57,937 nucleotides of DNA from a cf. Phormidesmis sp. LEGE 11477 (GTDB lineage: Bacteria; Cyanobacteriota; Cyanobacteriia; Phormidesmidales; Phormidesmidaceae). The stretch lies in contig NZ_JADEXO010000026.1 of NCBI RefSeq assembly GCF_015207105.1, positions 1 to 57,937 of the forward strand. The letters run 5' to 3'. Each line of letters opens with the position of its first letter. Positions within the stretch are counted from its first letter, which is position 1. The position numbers and the translations under genes were made by a program. Shown here one piece after another: positions 36,276-45,320 of the stretch. A model generated the notes under the pieces. The model did no database searches, was not told the origin of the DNA, and saw only the letters and a list, made by a program, of their open reading frames with translations.

Positions 36276-37943
36276 GTGACTGAGCTGTCTTGTTTGCCCC
36301 ATAGCGTCGGCTATGAAGATGAGGGGGTCTGTCTGAGTATTCAGATTGGCCCCTACTCTATTTTGTTTGACTGTGGTCTAGCCGATATCACTGCGCTTCG
36401 AGCCAAGCCTGCCGACTTTGCCTTCTGCAGCCACGCTCATACCGACCATATGCGAGGACTGCTGGCGCTACATCGCACCTTTCCTCTGCTGCCAATATTC
36501 GCTAGCGAGGTGACCACTCGGCTGTTGCCTTTAAACTGGCCGGGGCAAAGTGATACAGATTTTTGTCGGTCTTTGCCGTGGCGATCGCCAGTCGAAATTG
36601 CCCCTGGGCTGTCTGTACAGCTCTGGCCAGCGGGCCATATGCCAGGAGCCGCTGCTTTTTTGCTGACCTATCAGACACCTCAGCGCACCTATAGCGTTTT
36701 CTATAGCGGTGACTGTTTCCTTTCTAACGGGCGACTAGTCGATGGCATGCCCTTAGCAGAACTGAGGAACCTAAAGCCGGACGTGCTGATCGTAGAAGGT
36801 AGCTATGGGACTGAGCGGCATCCTCATCGCAAGCAGCAAGAAAACTACCTGGTTGAACGATTGAGCGGAGCGTTAGCTCATGGGGGGCGCGCTGTTTTTC
36901 CTAGTCCGCTACTAGGGCTAGGTCAAGAGCTGTTGATGCTGATGCGTAGTCATCATAATTTCACTGGTCAGCCGATCAATGTCTGGGTAGATCCGCTGAT
37001 TGCCAGAGGCTGTGATGCCTACTTGGGCTGCTTATCGGCGCTGCCCACCACGGTACAAAATTTTGCTCAGCACCAGCCGCTGTTTTGGGACGAGCGCGTT
37101 TTGCCTCGAGTGAGACGCTTAGAACCTCAAATTTCGCCAGAGCTACTAGCTGATGAGCCAGAGGCGACGGTCTTTATTGTGCATCCAGCTACCCATCCAA
37201 GCGCCTACGGAATCGCTAGCGCGGTTGATTGGACTGTATTCGTGCCGGATGTGGAAAGTATTTCACTCTGGCAAACGCAGCTATCAGAACAGATGTATGG
37301 AGCCTATCACCGCTTCGATTGGTTGGCCGAACTAGCAGCTGTAGTGGATTCAGAGGCAGTCGAGCACTATATGCTGACAAATCACTGCGACGGCGTTGGG
37401 ACAACGCAGCTTATTCACAATCTTCGTCCACAGCACGTAATCTTTGTCCACGGCGACCAGCGCCAGCTAAACAGTTTGGCCAGTCTAGATGATTTGCAGG
37501 CTCGCTATCATCTGCACTTGCCTACACCTGCCCAGTCGATTGACCTGCCTTTGGCCTCAGCTTTTTGGCAGCCAGCGCCACCGCAAGGCACGCTGTACGA
37601 AGGTGAGATAGATATAGATCGTCAAGGCGTGCAGCTACGATTGCCGCCACTATTAGAAAGCGATCCACGCTGGGCGCAGCTATCAGATACTGGGATTGTG
37701 GAGGCGAGCTGGCAGGGTAATCAGCTAGTGATTCGCGGACTCGACCAGCAAGAATTGATGCGAGTCAAACCGGCAAAGGCTGCTGATCCGACTCGCACTT
37801 GCTATTATTGCCGTCATCTTCGAGGGCAGCGCTGTCGTAATGTTGAATCGCCTTTGGTAGGGTTGCAGGTAACGTCTGACGGAACGTGCGGCGTTTTTGA
37901 ACGATCGGCTGGCGGGGCTAGTCGCAGATCGAGTACTGAGTGA
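36276..37943 (+). CDS. MBL-fold (beta-CASP-like) hydrolase with C-terminal Cys cluster
   Basis: 555 residues from a GTG. The metallo-beta-lactamase core shows SHAHTDHMRGL (zinc ligands), AGHMPGAAAFLLTY, FYSGDCFLS and, after the inserted beta-CASP-like region, FVHGDQRQL with the last histidine. This layout matches RNA-processing exonucleases and related CPSF-like proteins. A distinct C-terminal segment (about 505-545) has CYYCRHLRGQRC and GTCGVF, four or five cysteines that could bind a metal, an addition not seen in standard RNase J. Substrate is not known. A 16-bp tandem array lies after the stop, then the aminotransferase gene in the same direction. Confidence 0.78.
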   Translation: MTELSCLPHSVGYEDEGVCLSIQIGPYSILFDCGLADITALRAKPADFAFCSHAHTDHMRGLLALHRTFPLLPIFASEVTTRLLPLNWPGQSDTDFCRSLPWRSPVEIAPGLSVQLWPAGHMPGAAAFLLTYQTPQRTYSVFYSGDCFLSNGRLVDGMPLAELRNLKPDVLIVEGSYGTERHPHRKQQENYLVERLSGALAHGGRAVFPSPLLGLGQELLMLMRSHHNFTGQPINVWVDPLIARGCDAYLGCLSALPTTVQNFAQHQPLFWDERVLPRVRRLEPQISPELLADEPEATVFIVHPATHPSAYGIASAVDWTVFVPDVESISLWQTQLSEQMYGAYHRFDWLAELAAVVDSEAVEHYMLTNHCDGVGTTQLIHNLRPQHVIFVHGDQRQLNSLASLDDLQARYHLHLPTPAQSIDLPLASAFWQPAPPQGTLYEGEIDIDRQGVQLRLPPLLESDPRWAQLSDTGIVEASWQGNQLVIRGLDQQELMRVKPAKAADPTRTCYYCRHLRGQRCRNVESPLVGLQVTSDGTCGVFERSAGGASRRSSTE

Positions 37944-37971
37944 TTCATCCAGTTATTGATCGGGGGGATTC

Positions 37972-38019
37972 GCCGAGGGATTTGCTAGCCGAGGGATTTG
38001 CTAGCCGAGGGATTTGCTA
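37972..38019. repeat. 16-bp tandem array between two genes
   Basis: Three identical copies of GCCGAGGGATTTGCTA ending 15 bp before the aminotransferase start. Confidence 0.9.
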
Positions 38020-38034
38020 TAGGAGCAGTGCCAA

Positions 38035-38889
38035 ATGACGGAAGGTCTGTTCTGGTATGACGGATATTTGTTTGAGAACGGCGAGAGCGGTGCTGGGTTT
38101 CTTTCGGGTCCGAATTTCGATACGGCGGCTTTGCGGTTTGGTGCCAGCGTGTTCACCACGCTGCGGGTATATGGGCAAGATTTAGCCCATCCAATGACGA
38201 TGTGGAAAGCGCACTGCGATCGCCTCACCCAATCCCTTACTTACTTTGATTGGGTACAGCCCGATTGGCTCTCCATATATCAAGGGGCACAGCAGCTCAA
38301 AGCTCACTATCTAGTCCTACGACTCACCGTGTTTCCTGACGGTAAAGTTTGGATCACAGGTCGTAACTTACCGCCTTGCCTAACCCAGCAACAAACTGAA
38401 GGCGTGACTTGCCAGCTAGCCTCTACTGATTATCAGCGGAGCTTTCCCCGGCACAAAACGGGCAATTATCTGGCTTGCTGGCAGGCTCGAAAACAGGCTC
38501 AAAGAGCGGGCGCTCAAGAAGCTATTTTGATGAACTCTAAAAGAGAGTGGCTAGAAACTGCGACTGGCAATCTATGGGGCGTCGCTCAAGGGCAGTGGTG
38601 GACGCCGCTGCAAACGCAGTGTTTACCGGGATTGATGAGACAGCGATTACAAACGTTGCTGAGTGCAAAGGGCATGAAGGTAAACGGATCGCCTTGGACT
38701 AGGGCGGCGGTGGCAGGGTTTGATGCGATCGCCTACAGCAACTGTGTTGTTGGGCTTTTGCCTATTCACACAATCCTAGATAGAGACATTACACTAAAGT
38801 ACAACGTTCAAAATGCCAGCCTTAAAGCGTTACAGCGGCAGCTAGCGAGTTTGACAGAAGAAAAGTCGATGATTCCTGAAATGAGTTAA
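38035..38889 (+). CDS. Class IV aminotransferase (PabC/branched-chain type)
   Basis: 284 residues with AGGAG upstream of the ATG. Fold type IV PLP enzyme: RFGASVFTTLRVYG near the N-terminus, HKTGNYLACWQARKQA with the PLP lysine, EAILMNSKREWLETATGNLW with the conserved glutamate, and the final CLPGLMRQRLQTLL. Family members include 4-amino-4-deoxychorismate lyase (folate synthesis) and D- or branched-chain aminotransferases. The length and the GNLW block fit the PabC-like group, but the substrate cannot be fixed. It may be co-transcribed with the upstream beta-CASP gene; ftsH follows after 185 bp. Confidence 0.8.
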   Translation: MTEGLFWYDGYLFENGESGAGFLSGPNFDTAALRFGASVFTTLRVYGQDLAHPMTMWKAHCDRLTQSLTYFDWVQPDWLSIYQGAQQLKAHYLVLRLTVFPDGKVWITGRNLPPCLTQQQTEGVTCQLASTDYQRSFPRHKTGNYLACWQARKQAQRAGAQEAILMNSKREWLETATGNLWGVAQGQWWTPLQTQCLPGLMRQRLQTLLSAKGMKVNGSPWTRAAVAGFDAIAYSNCVVGLLPIHTILDRDITLKYNVQNASLKALQRQLASLTEEKSMIPEMS

Positions 38890-39074
38890 CATAAGTTAAT
38901 AACGAAGGAATTAAGCTATCAGTGTTGAGCTTCAGGCTTCAGTTTTAGACCATTTTGCTGTAGAGCAGTGCGAAAGCAGCGTCTCTTACAGCCTGATGAA
39001 CGTCTTCTTCAAAAAATTGGCCAGCTTTAAGACTAAGCATCCTCACTCAACTATTTAAAGGAGGCTTCCACCCG

Positions 39075-40916
39075 GTGAATAAACGCTGGAGAAACGCGGG
39101 TCTTTACGTACTACTCGTCGTTGTTGTCATCGCATTGGCAACTGCATTTTTCGATCAACCTCGCGTCGAGACCCAGTCTCAGCGCTATAGCCAGTTTATT
39201 AACGACGTTCAGCAAGGGCGTGTTGAGAGCGTATCCATTACATCGGATAAATCTCAGGCTCGCTTTGCCTCACCAGACGGTACAGGCCGCGTCGTTGTCA
39301 ATCTGCCTCAAGACCCTGGTCTGGTCGAGCTGCTCACAGAAAACAACGTGGACATCACAGTCCAACCGACCCAAGACGAAAACGCTTTTGTTAGGTTGTT
39401 CAGCGCTCTGATTATTCCAGCTTTGCTGCTGGTTGCGCTCTTCTTCCTGTTCCGCCGCGCTTCTAACGGCCCTGGCAGTCAGGCCATGAACTTTGGTAAA
39501 TCCAAAGCACGGGTGCAGATGGAGCCTCAGACTCAAGTCACTTTTGGTGATGTAGCGGGTATTGATCAAGCCAAGCTGGAACTGACCGAAGTCGTTGACT
39601 TCTTGAAGAACGCCGATCGCTTTACGGCAATTGGTGCCAAGATTCCCAAAGGTGTGCTGCTAGTCGGCCCTCCAGGTACAGGTAAAACGCTTCTGGCTAA
39701 AGCCGTCGCAGGTGAGGCAGGCGTTCCCTTCTTCTCTATCTCTGGTTCTGAGTTTGTCGAGATGTTCGTCGGTGTGGGTGCCTCTCGTGTGCGCGACCTG
39801 TTCGAGCAAGCTAAGTCAAACGCGCCCTGTATCGTCTTTATCGATGAGATTGACGCCGTTGGTCGTCAACGAGGGGCCGGTCTAGGCGGTGGTAACGACG
39901 AGCGCGAGCAAACGCTCAACCAGCTACTGACCGAGATGGATGGCTTTGAAGGCAACACAGGCATCATCATCATTGCGGCGACTAACCGCCCTGATGTCTT
40001 GGATGCTGCCCTCCTGCGTCCTGGTCGTTTCGACCGTCAGGTGGTCGTCGATCGCCCTGACTACTCGGGTCGCCTGGAGATTCTCAACGTTCACTCTCGC
40101 GGCAAGACCTTCTCTCAAGATGTCGATCTAGAGAAGATCGCTCGTCGCACGCCTGGTTTTACCGGTGCCGATCTGTCTAACCTGTTGAACGAAGCCGCTA
40201 TTTTGGCAGCCCGCCGCAATCTCACTGAGATTGCAATGGATGAAGTCAACGATGCAATTGATCGCGTATTGGCCGGGCCCGAGAAGAAAGATCGGGTCAT
40301 GAGCGAAAAGCGTAAAGTGCTAGTGGCCTATCACGAAGCGGGTCACGCCTTGGTTGGTGCTTTGATGCCTGACTACGACCCGGTTCAAAAAATCAGCATT
40401 ATCCCTCGTGGACGGGCGGGCGGTTTAACTTGGTTTACGCCTAGTGAAGAACGCTTGGAGTCTGGTCTATACTCTCGCTCTTATTTACAGAACCAAATGG
40501 CAGTCGCTTTGGGCGGTCGTTTGGCTGAAGAGATTGTCTTTGGCGATGAAGAAGTGACCACTGGTGCTTCTAATGACTTGCAGCAAGTCGCGAATACGGC
40601 CCGTCAGATGGTGACCCGGTTTGGCATGAGTGACATTCTAGGGCCGGTGGCGCTCGGTCGTCAGCAGGGCAACCCGTTCCTGGGTCGCGATATTGCCAGC
40701 GAGCGTGACTTTTCTGAGAAGACAGCGGCATCGATCGATGCTGAAGTTCGATCTCTAGTTGACCAGGCCTATGCTCGCTGTAAGCAGGTGCTAGTAGAAA
40801 ATCGTCACATTCTAGATCAGCTAGCAGATATGCTGGTAGATAAAGAAACTGTCGATTCTGAAGAGCTGCAGACATTGCTTGCCAATAGCAATGCGAAGAT
40901 GGCTACTATTGCCTAG
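39075..40916 (+). CDS. ftsH: ATP-dependent zinc metalloprotease FtsH (FtsH3-type)
   Basis: 613 residues from a GTG with AAAGGAGG ten bases upstream. Membrane segments at 8-26 and 110-130 flank a periplasmic or lumenal domain. The AAA+ module carries Walker [11 protein letters not shown], Walker [17 protein letters not shown], the second region of homology [20 protein letters not shown], and the zinc motif HEAGH (420-424). The N-terminus [13 protein letters not shown] matches my memory of Synechocystis FtsH3 (Slr1604), which pairs with FtsH2 for photosystem II repair or with FtsH1 for Fur turnover. Its own terminator follows 53 bp downstream. Confidence 0.96.
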   Translation: MNKRWRNAGLYVLLVVVVIALATAFFDQPRVETQSQRYSQFINDVQQGRVESVSITSDKSQARFASPDGTGRVVVNLPQDPGLVELLTENNVDITVQPTQDENAFVRLFSALIIPALLLVALFFLFRRASNGPGSQAMNFGKSKARVQMEPQTQVTFGDVAGIDQAKLELTEVVDFLKNADRFTAIGAKIPKGVLLVGPPGTGKTLLAKAVAGEAGVPFFSISGSEFVEMFVGVGASRVRDLFEQAKSNAPCIVFIDEIDAVGRQRGAGLGGGNDEREQTLNQLLTEMDGFEGNTGIIIIAATNRPDVLDAALLRPGRFDRQVVVDRPDYSGRLEILNVHSRGKTFSQDVDLEKIARRTPGFTGADLSNLLNEAAILAARRNLTEIAMDEVNDAIDRVLAGPEKKDRVMSEKRKVLVAYHEAGHALVGALMPDYDPVQKISIIPRGRAGGLTWFTPSEERLESGLYSRSYLQNQMAVALGGRLAEEIVFGDEEVTTGASNDLQQVANTARQMVTRFGMSDILGPVALGRQQGNPFLGRDIASERDFSEKTAASIDAEVRSLVDQAYARCKQVLVENRHILDQLADMLVDKETVDSEELQTLLANSNAKMATIA

Positions 40917-40969
40917 ACGATGCCTTAGAGTACTTACTCGAAGATTGATTAGCTAGAAGCCTCATCTAA

Positions 40970-41001
40970 AAGTCGTCCCTTACATAAGGGACGGCTTTTT
41001 T
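40970..41001 (+). terminator. Rho-independent terminator after ftsH
   Basis: Twelve-base stem AAGTCGTCCCTT / AAGGGACGGCTT with one wobble, a 4-nt loop, and a run of six T residues at 40996-41001. Confidence 0.92.
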
Positions 41002-41075
41002 AGTGTTTCTTGGAGGCTGCTTCTGACTGGTTGCAATGGTTAGAAATGTTTGAGCAAAAAGCCGCTAAGGTGATT

Positions 41076-41945
41076 TCAAACCGCTGCCAAAGATTGTGAG
41101 CTTCGCTCATTTTTGCTTGGGTGGTCGATAGATTCTGCTATGACTTCGGCAGAGTTGTTTGGGCTTTCGATCAGTTTTACTTTGTGAAGGGTTGCCCCGA
41201 TATCGGCGACGGGTTGGTGGAGTAGGTGACAGATATGAATGACGATATTTTCGGCGGTGGGAACGACGCTACTAAAGTAGGGAACGTCTTTGTTGAGGAA
41301 GGTGTGATCGAATCTTTCGATGACGTGGTGGGCGATCGCACTTTGCAAATCCCCTAAATCGACGATCATGCCGGTTCGCGGGTCGATTTGCCCTTTGACC
41401 GTTACCTCAACTTGATAGTTATGACCGTGACCGTTGGGGCTAGCGCACTTACCGTAGATTGCTCGATTTTCTTCCTCGCTGAGCTGTGGCAGGGCTAGCT
41501 GATGAGCAGCGCTGAAGTGATCGGATACCGTTAAATACGCTTCCATTCCATTTCCTTTGTAGTTGGCCCATAGCTCAGGTGTCTCAAATAGCTGAATATC
41601 CACAATGGGTAAGTGAGTCTTCAGGCGCTGCCAAATTGTCTGAGCCACATGCTCGGTAGTGGGCAGCGTTTTTTTGAATTCTGGCCAAGTTTCGTTGAGA
41701 TATGAAAAATCGAGCGCGTCGATGATTTCTTGGCGGATGATGGCTTTGGCTTTGGCCAGATCGAGCACCATGCCGTAAGGATCGAGCTCACCTTCTAATG
41801 AAACGTTCAGTACGTAATTGTGGCCGTGTCCAGGCTTTGTGGTGCATTTGCCAAAACGCTGAAGGTTCTCTGCTGGGCTGAGCTCAGGTAGCCAATAGCG
41901 ATGGCTGGCGGAAAACTGCGATCGCCGATTGATGATGCATTTCAT
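41076..41945 (-). CDS. Tandem 6-pyruvoyltetrahydropterin synthase/QueD-domain protein
   Basis: 289 residues made of two copies of the same domain. Copy 1 (about 1-130) has zinc ligands H15, H40, H42 and a catalytic-type C34 (FGKCTTKPGHGHNY). Copy 2 (about 135-265) has H148, H173, H175 and C167 (YGKCASPNGHGHNY). Both keep the acidic VLDLA / IVDLGDL strand. Standard enzymes are single-domain homohexamers of about 120-140 residues per chain that make 6-carboxy- or 6-pyruvoyl-tetrahydropterin for queuosine or pterin synthesis. The fused form would assemble as a trimer of pseudo-dimers. The last 25 residues are disordered. Converges with ftsH. Confidence 0.87.
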   Translation of the reverse strand: MKCIINRRSQFSASHRYWLPELSPAENLQRFGKCTTKPGHGHNYVLNVSLEGELDPYGMVLDLAKAKAIIRQEIIDALDFSYLNETWPEFKKTLPTTEHVAQTIWQRLKTHLPIVDIQLFETPELWANYKGNGMEAYLTVSDHFSAAHQLALPQLSEEENRAIYGKCASPNGHGHNYQVEVTVKGQIDPRTGMIVDLGDLQSAIAHHVIERFDHTFLNKDVPYFSSVVPTAENIVIHICHLLHQPVADIGATLHKVKLIESPNNSAEVIAESIDHPSKNERSSQSLAAV

Positions 41946-42495
41946 GCAGGAGATAAACTACCAAAATCGACAAAGAACGAACCCAGAGTCTAAAGAGCTA
42001 TTTACGCTCTAGGCTTCAAGAGCAACTTACGCTCTGGGACCTCTACGATCCTATTCTAGATAAAACCAGTCGCTTGTAACGGTTAGATAGCCGAATAAAA
42101 GCTGACGTTTGCAAGCGCGTTTGAATGCTTGAACTCCTGATCAAACTATCTATCGAATCCAATAGATGAAGGCGATGTGCTAAGTAAGTTCCGTAAATGT
42201 ATATTAATTTGTCGTCTTATGAAGAATTTGAATAGGATAGATAACTTCAATAGCGTCAATCCCTTTCTCTGATTGAGATTAAAGAAATATGAGACGGATA
42301 TCCGAATGTCATGCTGAGTTGTTATTTTTTGGAAAAATTGTAAAAATAGATACAGAAACAGAAGAAATCTGAGTTCGTTCATCTCGATTGATCTTTAGGT
42401 AGTAGTTCGAGACGGAAGTAAGGACAGCAGCTCCCGCTGAGCCTGAAGGAACGCGTTCCTAACCCAACCACGCTAACTTTCAAGGAACGAAGAGA
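41946..42495. other. 550-bp spacer before the DUF4278 gene
   Basis: Two 20-bp near-repeats (41994-42013 and 42019-42038, AGAGC..TTACGCTCT.GG) follow the pterin gene start. The middle is AT-rich and codes only for a low-complexity, unconvincing open frame. Near the right end is a perfect 14-bp palindrome at 42447-42460. No RNA gene is recognised. Confidence 0.5.
42447..42460. promoter_or_regulatory. Perfect 14-bp palindrome in the DUF4278 leader
   Basis: AGGAACGCGTTCCT is its own reverse complement and lies 36 bp before the start codon. It may be an operator for a dimeric regulator; no known consensus fits. Confidence 0.4.
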
Positions 42496-42921
42496 ATGAA
42501 ACTAACTTATCGCGGCGTCGAATACGACTACAATCCCCCAGTACTAGAAGTTACCCCTAGCAACGCTTCTACTCAGTACCGAGGTCAGCAGTCTCAATAC
42601 AAATATGTCCGCCATGTGCCTATTCCTCAGCCAGCCGAGCGTCTGAGCTACCGAGGATCGGCCTATCAGACTACGCGCACAGGCGAGATCCAGCAGCTCG
42701 GCAATGATACAGCGACTCCAAATACCTGGACAACTCTAGGCGGCAAGCTAACAGGTCACAGCTCTGCCTCGCGGGCTAGGCGGGCTTTGCTCGAAGAGTC
42801 TACTGCGCTCCATCAGCAAAATATTGCGCGATCGCTTCAGCATCGAATGGAGGTCGCTAAGCAAAGGGGCAATCAGGCTTTGCTAGAACAGCTAGAGTCT
42901 GAGATGCGTCAAAGCGTCTGA
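42496..42921 (+). CDS. DUF4278 cyanobacterial protein
   Basis: 141 residues with AAGGAACGAAGAGA before the ATG. It starts MKLTYRGVEYDYNPP and repeats the same pattern at residue 55 (LSYRGSAYQTT), the defining paired YRG motifs of DUF4278. The C-terminal half (about 95-141) is a basic-acidic helix (RARRALLEESTALHQQN, LEQLESEMRQ). The family is small, soluble and cyanobacterial, often responsive to light or stress in expression data as I recall; its biochemical role is unknown. A 15-bp tandem array starts at the stop codon and a terminator follows. Confidence 0.78.
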   Translation: MKLTYRGVEYDYNPPVLEVTPSNASTQYRGQQSQYKYVRHVPIPQPAERLSYRGSAYQTTRTGEIQQLGNDTATPNTWTTLGGKLTGHSSASRARRALLEESTALHQQNIARSLQHRMEVAKQRGNQALLEQLESEMRQSV

Positions 42922-42995
42922 TTGGAGATGCCAGAATTGGAGATGCCAGAATTGGAGATGCCAGAATTGGAGATGCCAGAATTGGAGATGCTAGA
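42921..42995. repeat. 15-bp tandem array at the DUF4278 3' end
   Basis: Five copies of ATTGGAGATGCCAGA, the last with one change. The first begins on the last base of the stop codon. The copies are nearly identical, which suggests recent expansion and likely copy-number variation between strains. Confidence 0.95.
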
Positions 42996-43032
42996 CTAGC
43001 GAGCTGTCTAGTGGGTGGTATCTATTTGAAGG

Positions 43033-43064
43033 AAGGGGGAAAGTCGTGACTTTCTCCCTTTTTG
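43033..43064 (+). terminator. Rho-independent terminator after DUF4278
   Basis: GGGGGAAAGTC / GACTTTCTCCC arms (one mismatch) with a very short loop, followed by five T residues. Confidence 0.85.
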
Positions 43065-43192
43065 CGTAGGGGTTCTAGGCTAATGCTCACTTCTCGTAAA
43101 TGCTTCTAGCGGATTGCAGCACACTAAGCTGGTAGAACGCCCCCGACCTTGTCCACACTGGTTGAAGTGCAACAGAGTGAGAGGATTAGGCT

Positions 43193-43639
43193 ATGGGGAT
43201 TTTTGATGCCATGTTCAAGACTGTGGGTGAAGCTAGAGTCGCAATGAACGTGGTGGAAGCATTTACGGCGATTTGCCTGGTAGCGATCGCCTCTGACGGC
43301 TATCTCTCTGATGCCGAAAACGAAGCCATGGTGCTACGGCTTAGTCGGATGCAGCTATTCAAAGATGTTACCGAAGGCGGCTTCTCTCGTATTCGCAGCT
43401 ACCTGCTCGAATGTTTGGATAAGCACGGCCCGATGATCTTGATCCAAAGTGCAAAAGCTGCTCTTCCCCCTCAGCTAGCGCCAGCAGCTTTCACCTTTGC
43501 GGTTGATCTTGCATTTGCCGACGGCACGATCTCTAAAGAAGAGCAGGCTTTTATCGACGACTTGCGGCGGATACTCGCCATTCCTGATGAGCTAGCACTC
43601 AAGATCGTTGAAGTCATGACGATCAAAAACCAAGCTTAG
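43193..43639 (+). CDS. TerB-family (tellurite resistance-like) protein
   Basis: 148 residues, all helical. Two TerB-type acidic helix pairs are visible: AICLVAIASDGYLSDAENEAM (about 28-48) and FAVDLAFADGTISKEEQAFIDDL (about 102-124), each with the D-G-x-[IL]-[ST]-x-x-E metal-binding-like loop. Stand-alone TerB proteins occur widely in cyanobacteria without other ter genes; their function is not established and tellurite resistance is not implied. Single gene with no close neighbour in the same direction. Confidence 0.82.
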   Translation: MGIFDAMFKTVGEARVAMNVVEAFTAICLVAIASDGYLSDAENEAMVLRLSRMQLFKDVTEGGFSRIRSYLLECLDKHGPMILIQSAKAALPPQLAPAAFTFAVDLAFADGTISKEEQAFIDDLRRILAIPDELALKIVEVMTIKNQA

Positions 43640-43725
43640 CGCAGCGTCAGGTCGCAAAATGAGGGTAGAGATCAATTAGCTTGGATAGAGCACTAAACCA
43701 GGGAATCTAGATCCAAAAAATAGAG

Positions 43726-44568
43726 CTATGTCAACGGCGACTTTCCCGGAATCCCAACTGCCCGTGGAAAATCTGTCGATATGGGCTGTTCTTTGTGGAT
43801 GAATAAGCAATGTCGACTGCTGTGTGTCAGCGGCGTTTGCCAGCTTTGGAGGTCAGTAAGCTCGCCGCCGAGCAATTCAATTACAGGGATAAGTGCGTCC
43901 GTTTCCTCTAGAGTCCACTGGCCCCGATAGATCACAGCTTGACCACCCACTTTTAGAAAAGGCAGGACATATTCCGCGCAGGTGGCGGCTGATCCAACGG
44001 CCCTGATTAAGGCTAGATCATAGGTCTCGCGGTGGTGGGCGTCTCGGCCTAGCGCTTCGGCGCGAGTGGCGATGCAGTCGGCGCTAAGACCAAGCTGCTG
44101 ACAAAGCGTTTGCAAGAAAAAGATCTTTTTACGAGTAGCGTCTACTAGGGTAAGGTCGATCGTGAAAGGAGAGAGCGCGATCGCGGCTGGTATCCCTGGA
44201 AATCCGCCGCCTGTGCCAATATCAATCATTCTCAGTGGAATAGACTCGGTATCCTCGAAGCTCAAACTAGTCTCTGTGTTCACTGGCAGGGTGTTCACTG
44301 GCAGGGTGTTCACTGGCAGGTTTGGGCTTGGTTCCGGCGTAGTCGCTGCGGCCAGATCAGCTAGCCAGGGAGCCAAGCCGCTCAGCGAGTCCCAAAGATG
44401 CTTTTCCCAAAAATCTTCGGGTTCGGTAATGCGAGTAAGATTTAGCTGCTGGTTCCCGGATAGGATCTGTGTATAAAGCGCTTGAAACAGCCGCTGCTGT
44501 TCGATAGTTGGCTGCCAGCTTAGCGTCGATTGCCAGAGGTCAAGATGGGTTGGAAGCAGGTTTGTCAT
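43726..44568 (-). CDS. rsmG: 16S rRNA (guanine527-N7)-methyltransferase RsmG
   Basis: 280 residues from the ATG at 44568. A GTG at 44586 overlaps the upstream ABC stop (GTGA), so coupled initiation there is possible. It methylates N7 of G527 in 16S rRNA using SAM. LNLTRITEPEDFWEKHLWDSL, MIDIGTGGGFPGIPAAIAL (SAM site) and DLALIRAVGSAATCAEYVLPFLKVGG are canonical. Between the first two lies an unusual insertion of about 35 residues containing three LPVNT units, encoded by a 15-bp tandem repeat (44276-44320). Loss of RsmG gives low-level streptomycin resistance in other bacteria. Confidence 0.94.
   Translation of the reverse strand: MTNLLPTHLDLWQSTLSWQPTIEQQRLFQALYTQILSGNQQLNLTRITEPEDFWEKHLWDSLSGLAPWLADLAAATTPEPSPNLPVNTLPVNTLPVNTETSLSFEDTESIPLRMIDIGTGGGFPGIPAAIALSPFTIDLTLVDATRKKIFFLQTLCQQLGLSADCIATRAEALGRDAHHRETYDLALIRAVGSAATCAEYVLPFLKVGGQAVIYRGQWTLEETDALIPVIELLGGELTDLQSWQTPLTHSSRHCLFIHKEQPISTDFPRAVGIPGKSPLT
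44276..44320. repeat. In-frame 15-bp coding repeat inside rsmG
   Basis: Three identical copies of GTGTTCACTGGCAGG, lengthening a loop of RsmG just before the SAM-binding motif. The length is a multiple of three, so the frame is kept. Confidence 0.95.
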
Positions 44569-44582
44569 CGGGGAAGAGGATA

Positions 44583-45236
44583 TCACGATCGGCGAAACTG
44601 GTCTGAATCGGCGCTAGAAAGCTGGCCATGATCGATTGTCCAGCAGTAGTCGGCAATGTCGATGAGATCTTCGGCGTCATGGGAGACGATCAGTAAACTC
44701 CACTCTTGTTTGAGCTGAGCAAGTAGATTGACTAGCTGCTGACGCATAGACCAGTCAAGCCCGGCGGTGGGTTCGTCTAAGAGTAATAGATAGGGTTGAC
44801 GAATTAGCTGAACGGCTAGGGCTAGTCGTCTTTGCTGTCCGCCGCTAAGTTGCTGCGGTGACGCCTGGAAAGATAGATCGCCGAGGCCGACTGCTGCTAG
44901 GGCTTCGTAAACGCGGTCAGCGCTGAGCTTAGGATGGTGGCCTATATTTAGCTCTTCAAAGACAGTATGACCACAAAAGTGACGCTCAGGAAACTGAAAG
45001 ACTAGCCCGCCTATCTGCTGAAGCGCCTCCGGCAGCAGCGGTTTCTCTCTCCAAAAGATTTGGCCATCAGTGGGGGTAGCTAGTCCTGACAAGATTTCGA
45101 GAAGAGTGCTTTTGCCAGAACCGCTAGGGCCGACGATTAGACCTAGCTGCTTAGGGGCAAGATCGAAAGAGATTTGTCTGAGGATAGGTGTGGGTGTGAC
45201 AGTGGGATGGTAGCTGATATCGCGCAGGTGAAGCAT
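44583..45236 (-). CDS. CbiO-like ABC ATPase (plant ABCI11/NAP14-like)
   Basis: 217 residues from the ATG at 45236; a TTG at 45245 is the alternative. It is a single ATPase domain: Walker A GLIVGPSGSGKSTLLEILSG, Q-loop GLVFQFPERHFCGHTV, signature LSGGQQRRLALAVQLI, Walker B YLLLLDEPTAGLD and H-loop IVSHDAEDL. The Q-loop FQFPE block is typical of energy-coupling-factor (CbiO-type) ATPases. Cyanobacterial and chloroplast members of this kind (ABCI11/NAP14 in plants) are linked to metal homeostasis. No membrane component is encoded nearby. Its stop overlaps the possible rsmG start, so the two form an operon. Confidence 0.82.
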   Translation of the reverse strand: MLHLRDISYHPTVTPTPILRQISFDLAPKQLGLIVGPSGSGKSTLLEILSGLATPTDGQIFWREKPLLPEALQQIGGLVFQFPERHFCGHTVFEELNIGHHPKLSADRVYEALAAVGLGDLSFQASPQQLSGGQQRRLALAVQLIRQPYLLLLDEPTAGLDWSMRQQLVNLLAQLKQEWSLLIVSHDAEDLIDIADYCWTIDHGQLSSADSDQFRRS

Positions 45237-45320
45237 TGGTGGCAAAGATGAACCAGGAATGATGACTTTATCCCCTAGCTTTACTCTATAGTGCTAGTGG
45301 CTTTTGTGTGGAGTAGCGCT

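Noticed and set aside
42146-42382. 78-codon open frame on the minus strand in the spacer before DUF4278
   Set aside because: Phe/Leu-rich product from AT-rich DNA, no ribosome-binding site, no family resemblance; looks like chance.
42921-42995. Possible CRISPR array
   Set aside because: Repeats are 15 bp and directly adjacent with no unique spacers, and no cas gene is present; the other arrays are the same in this respect.
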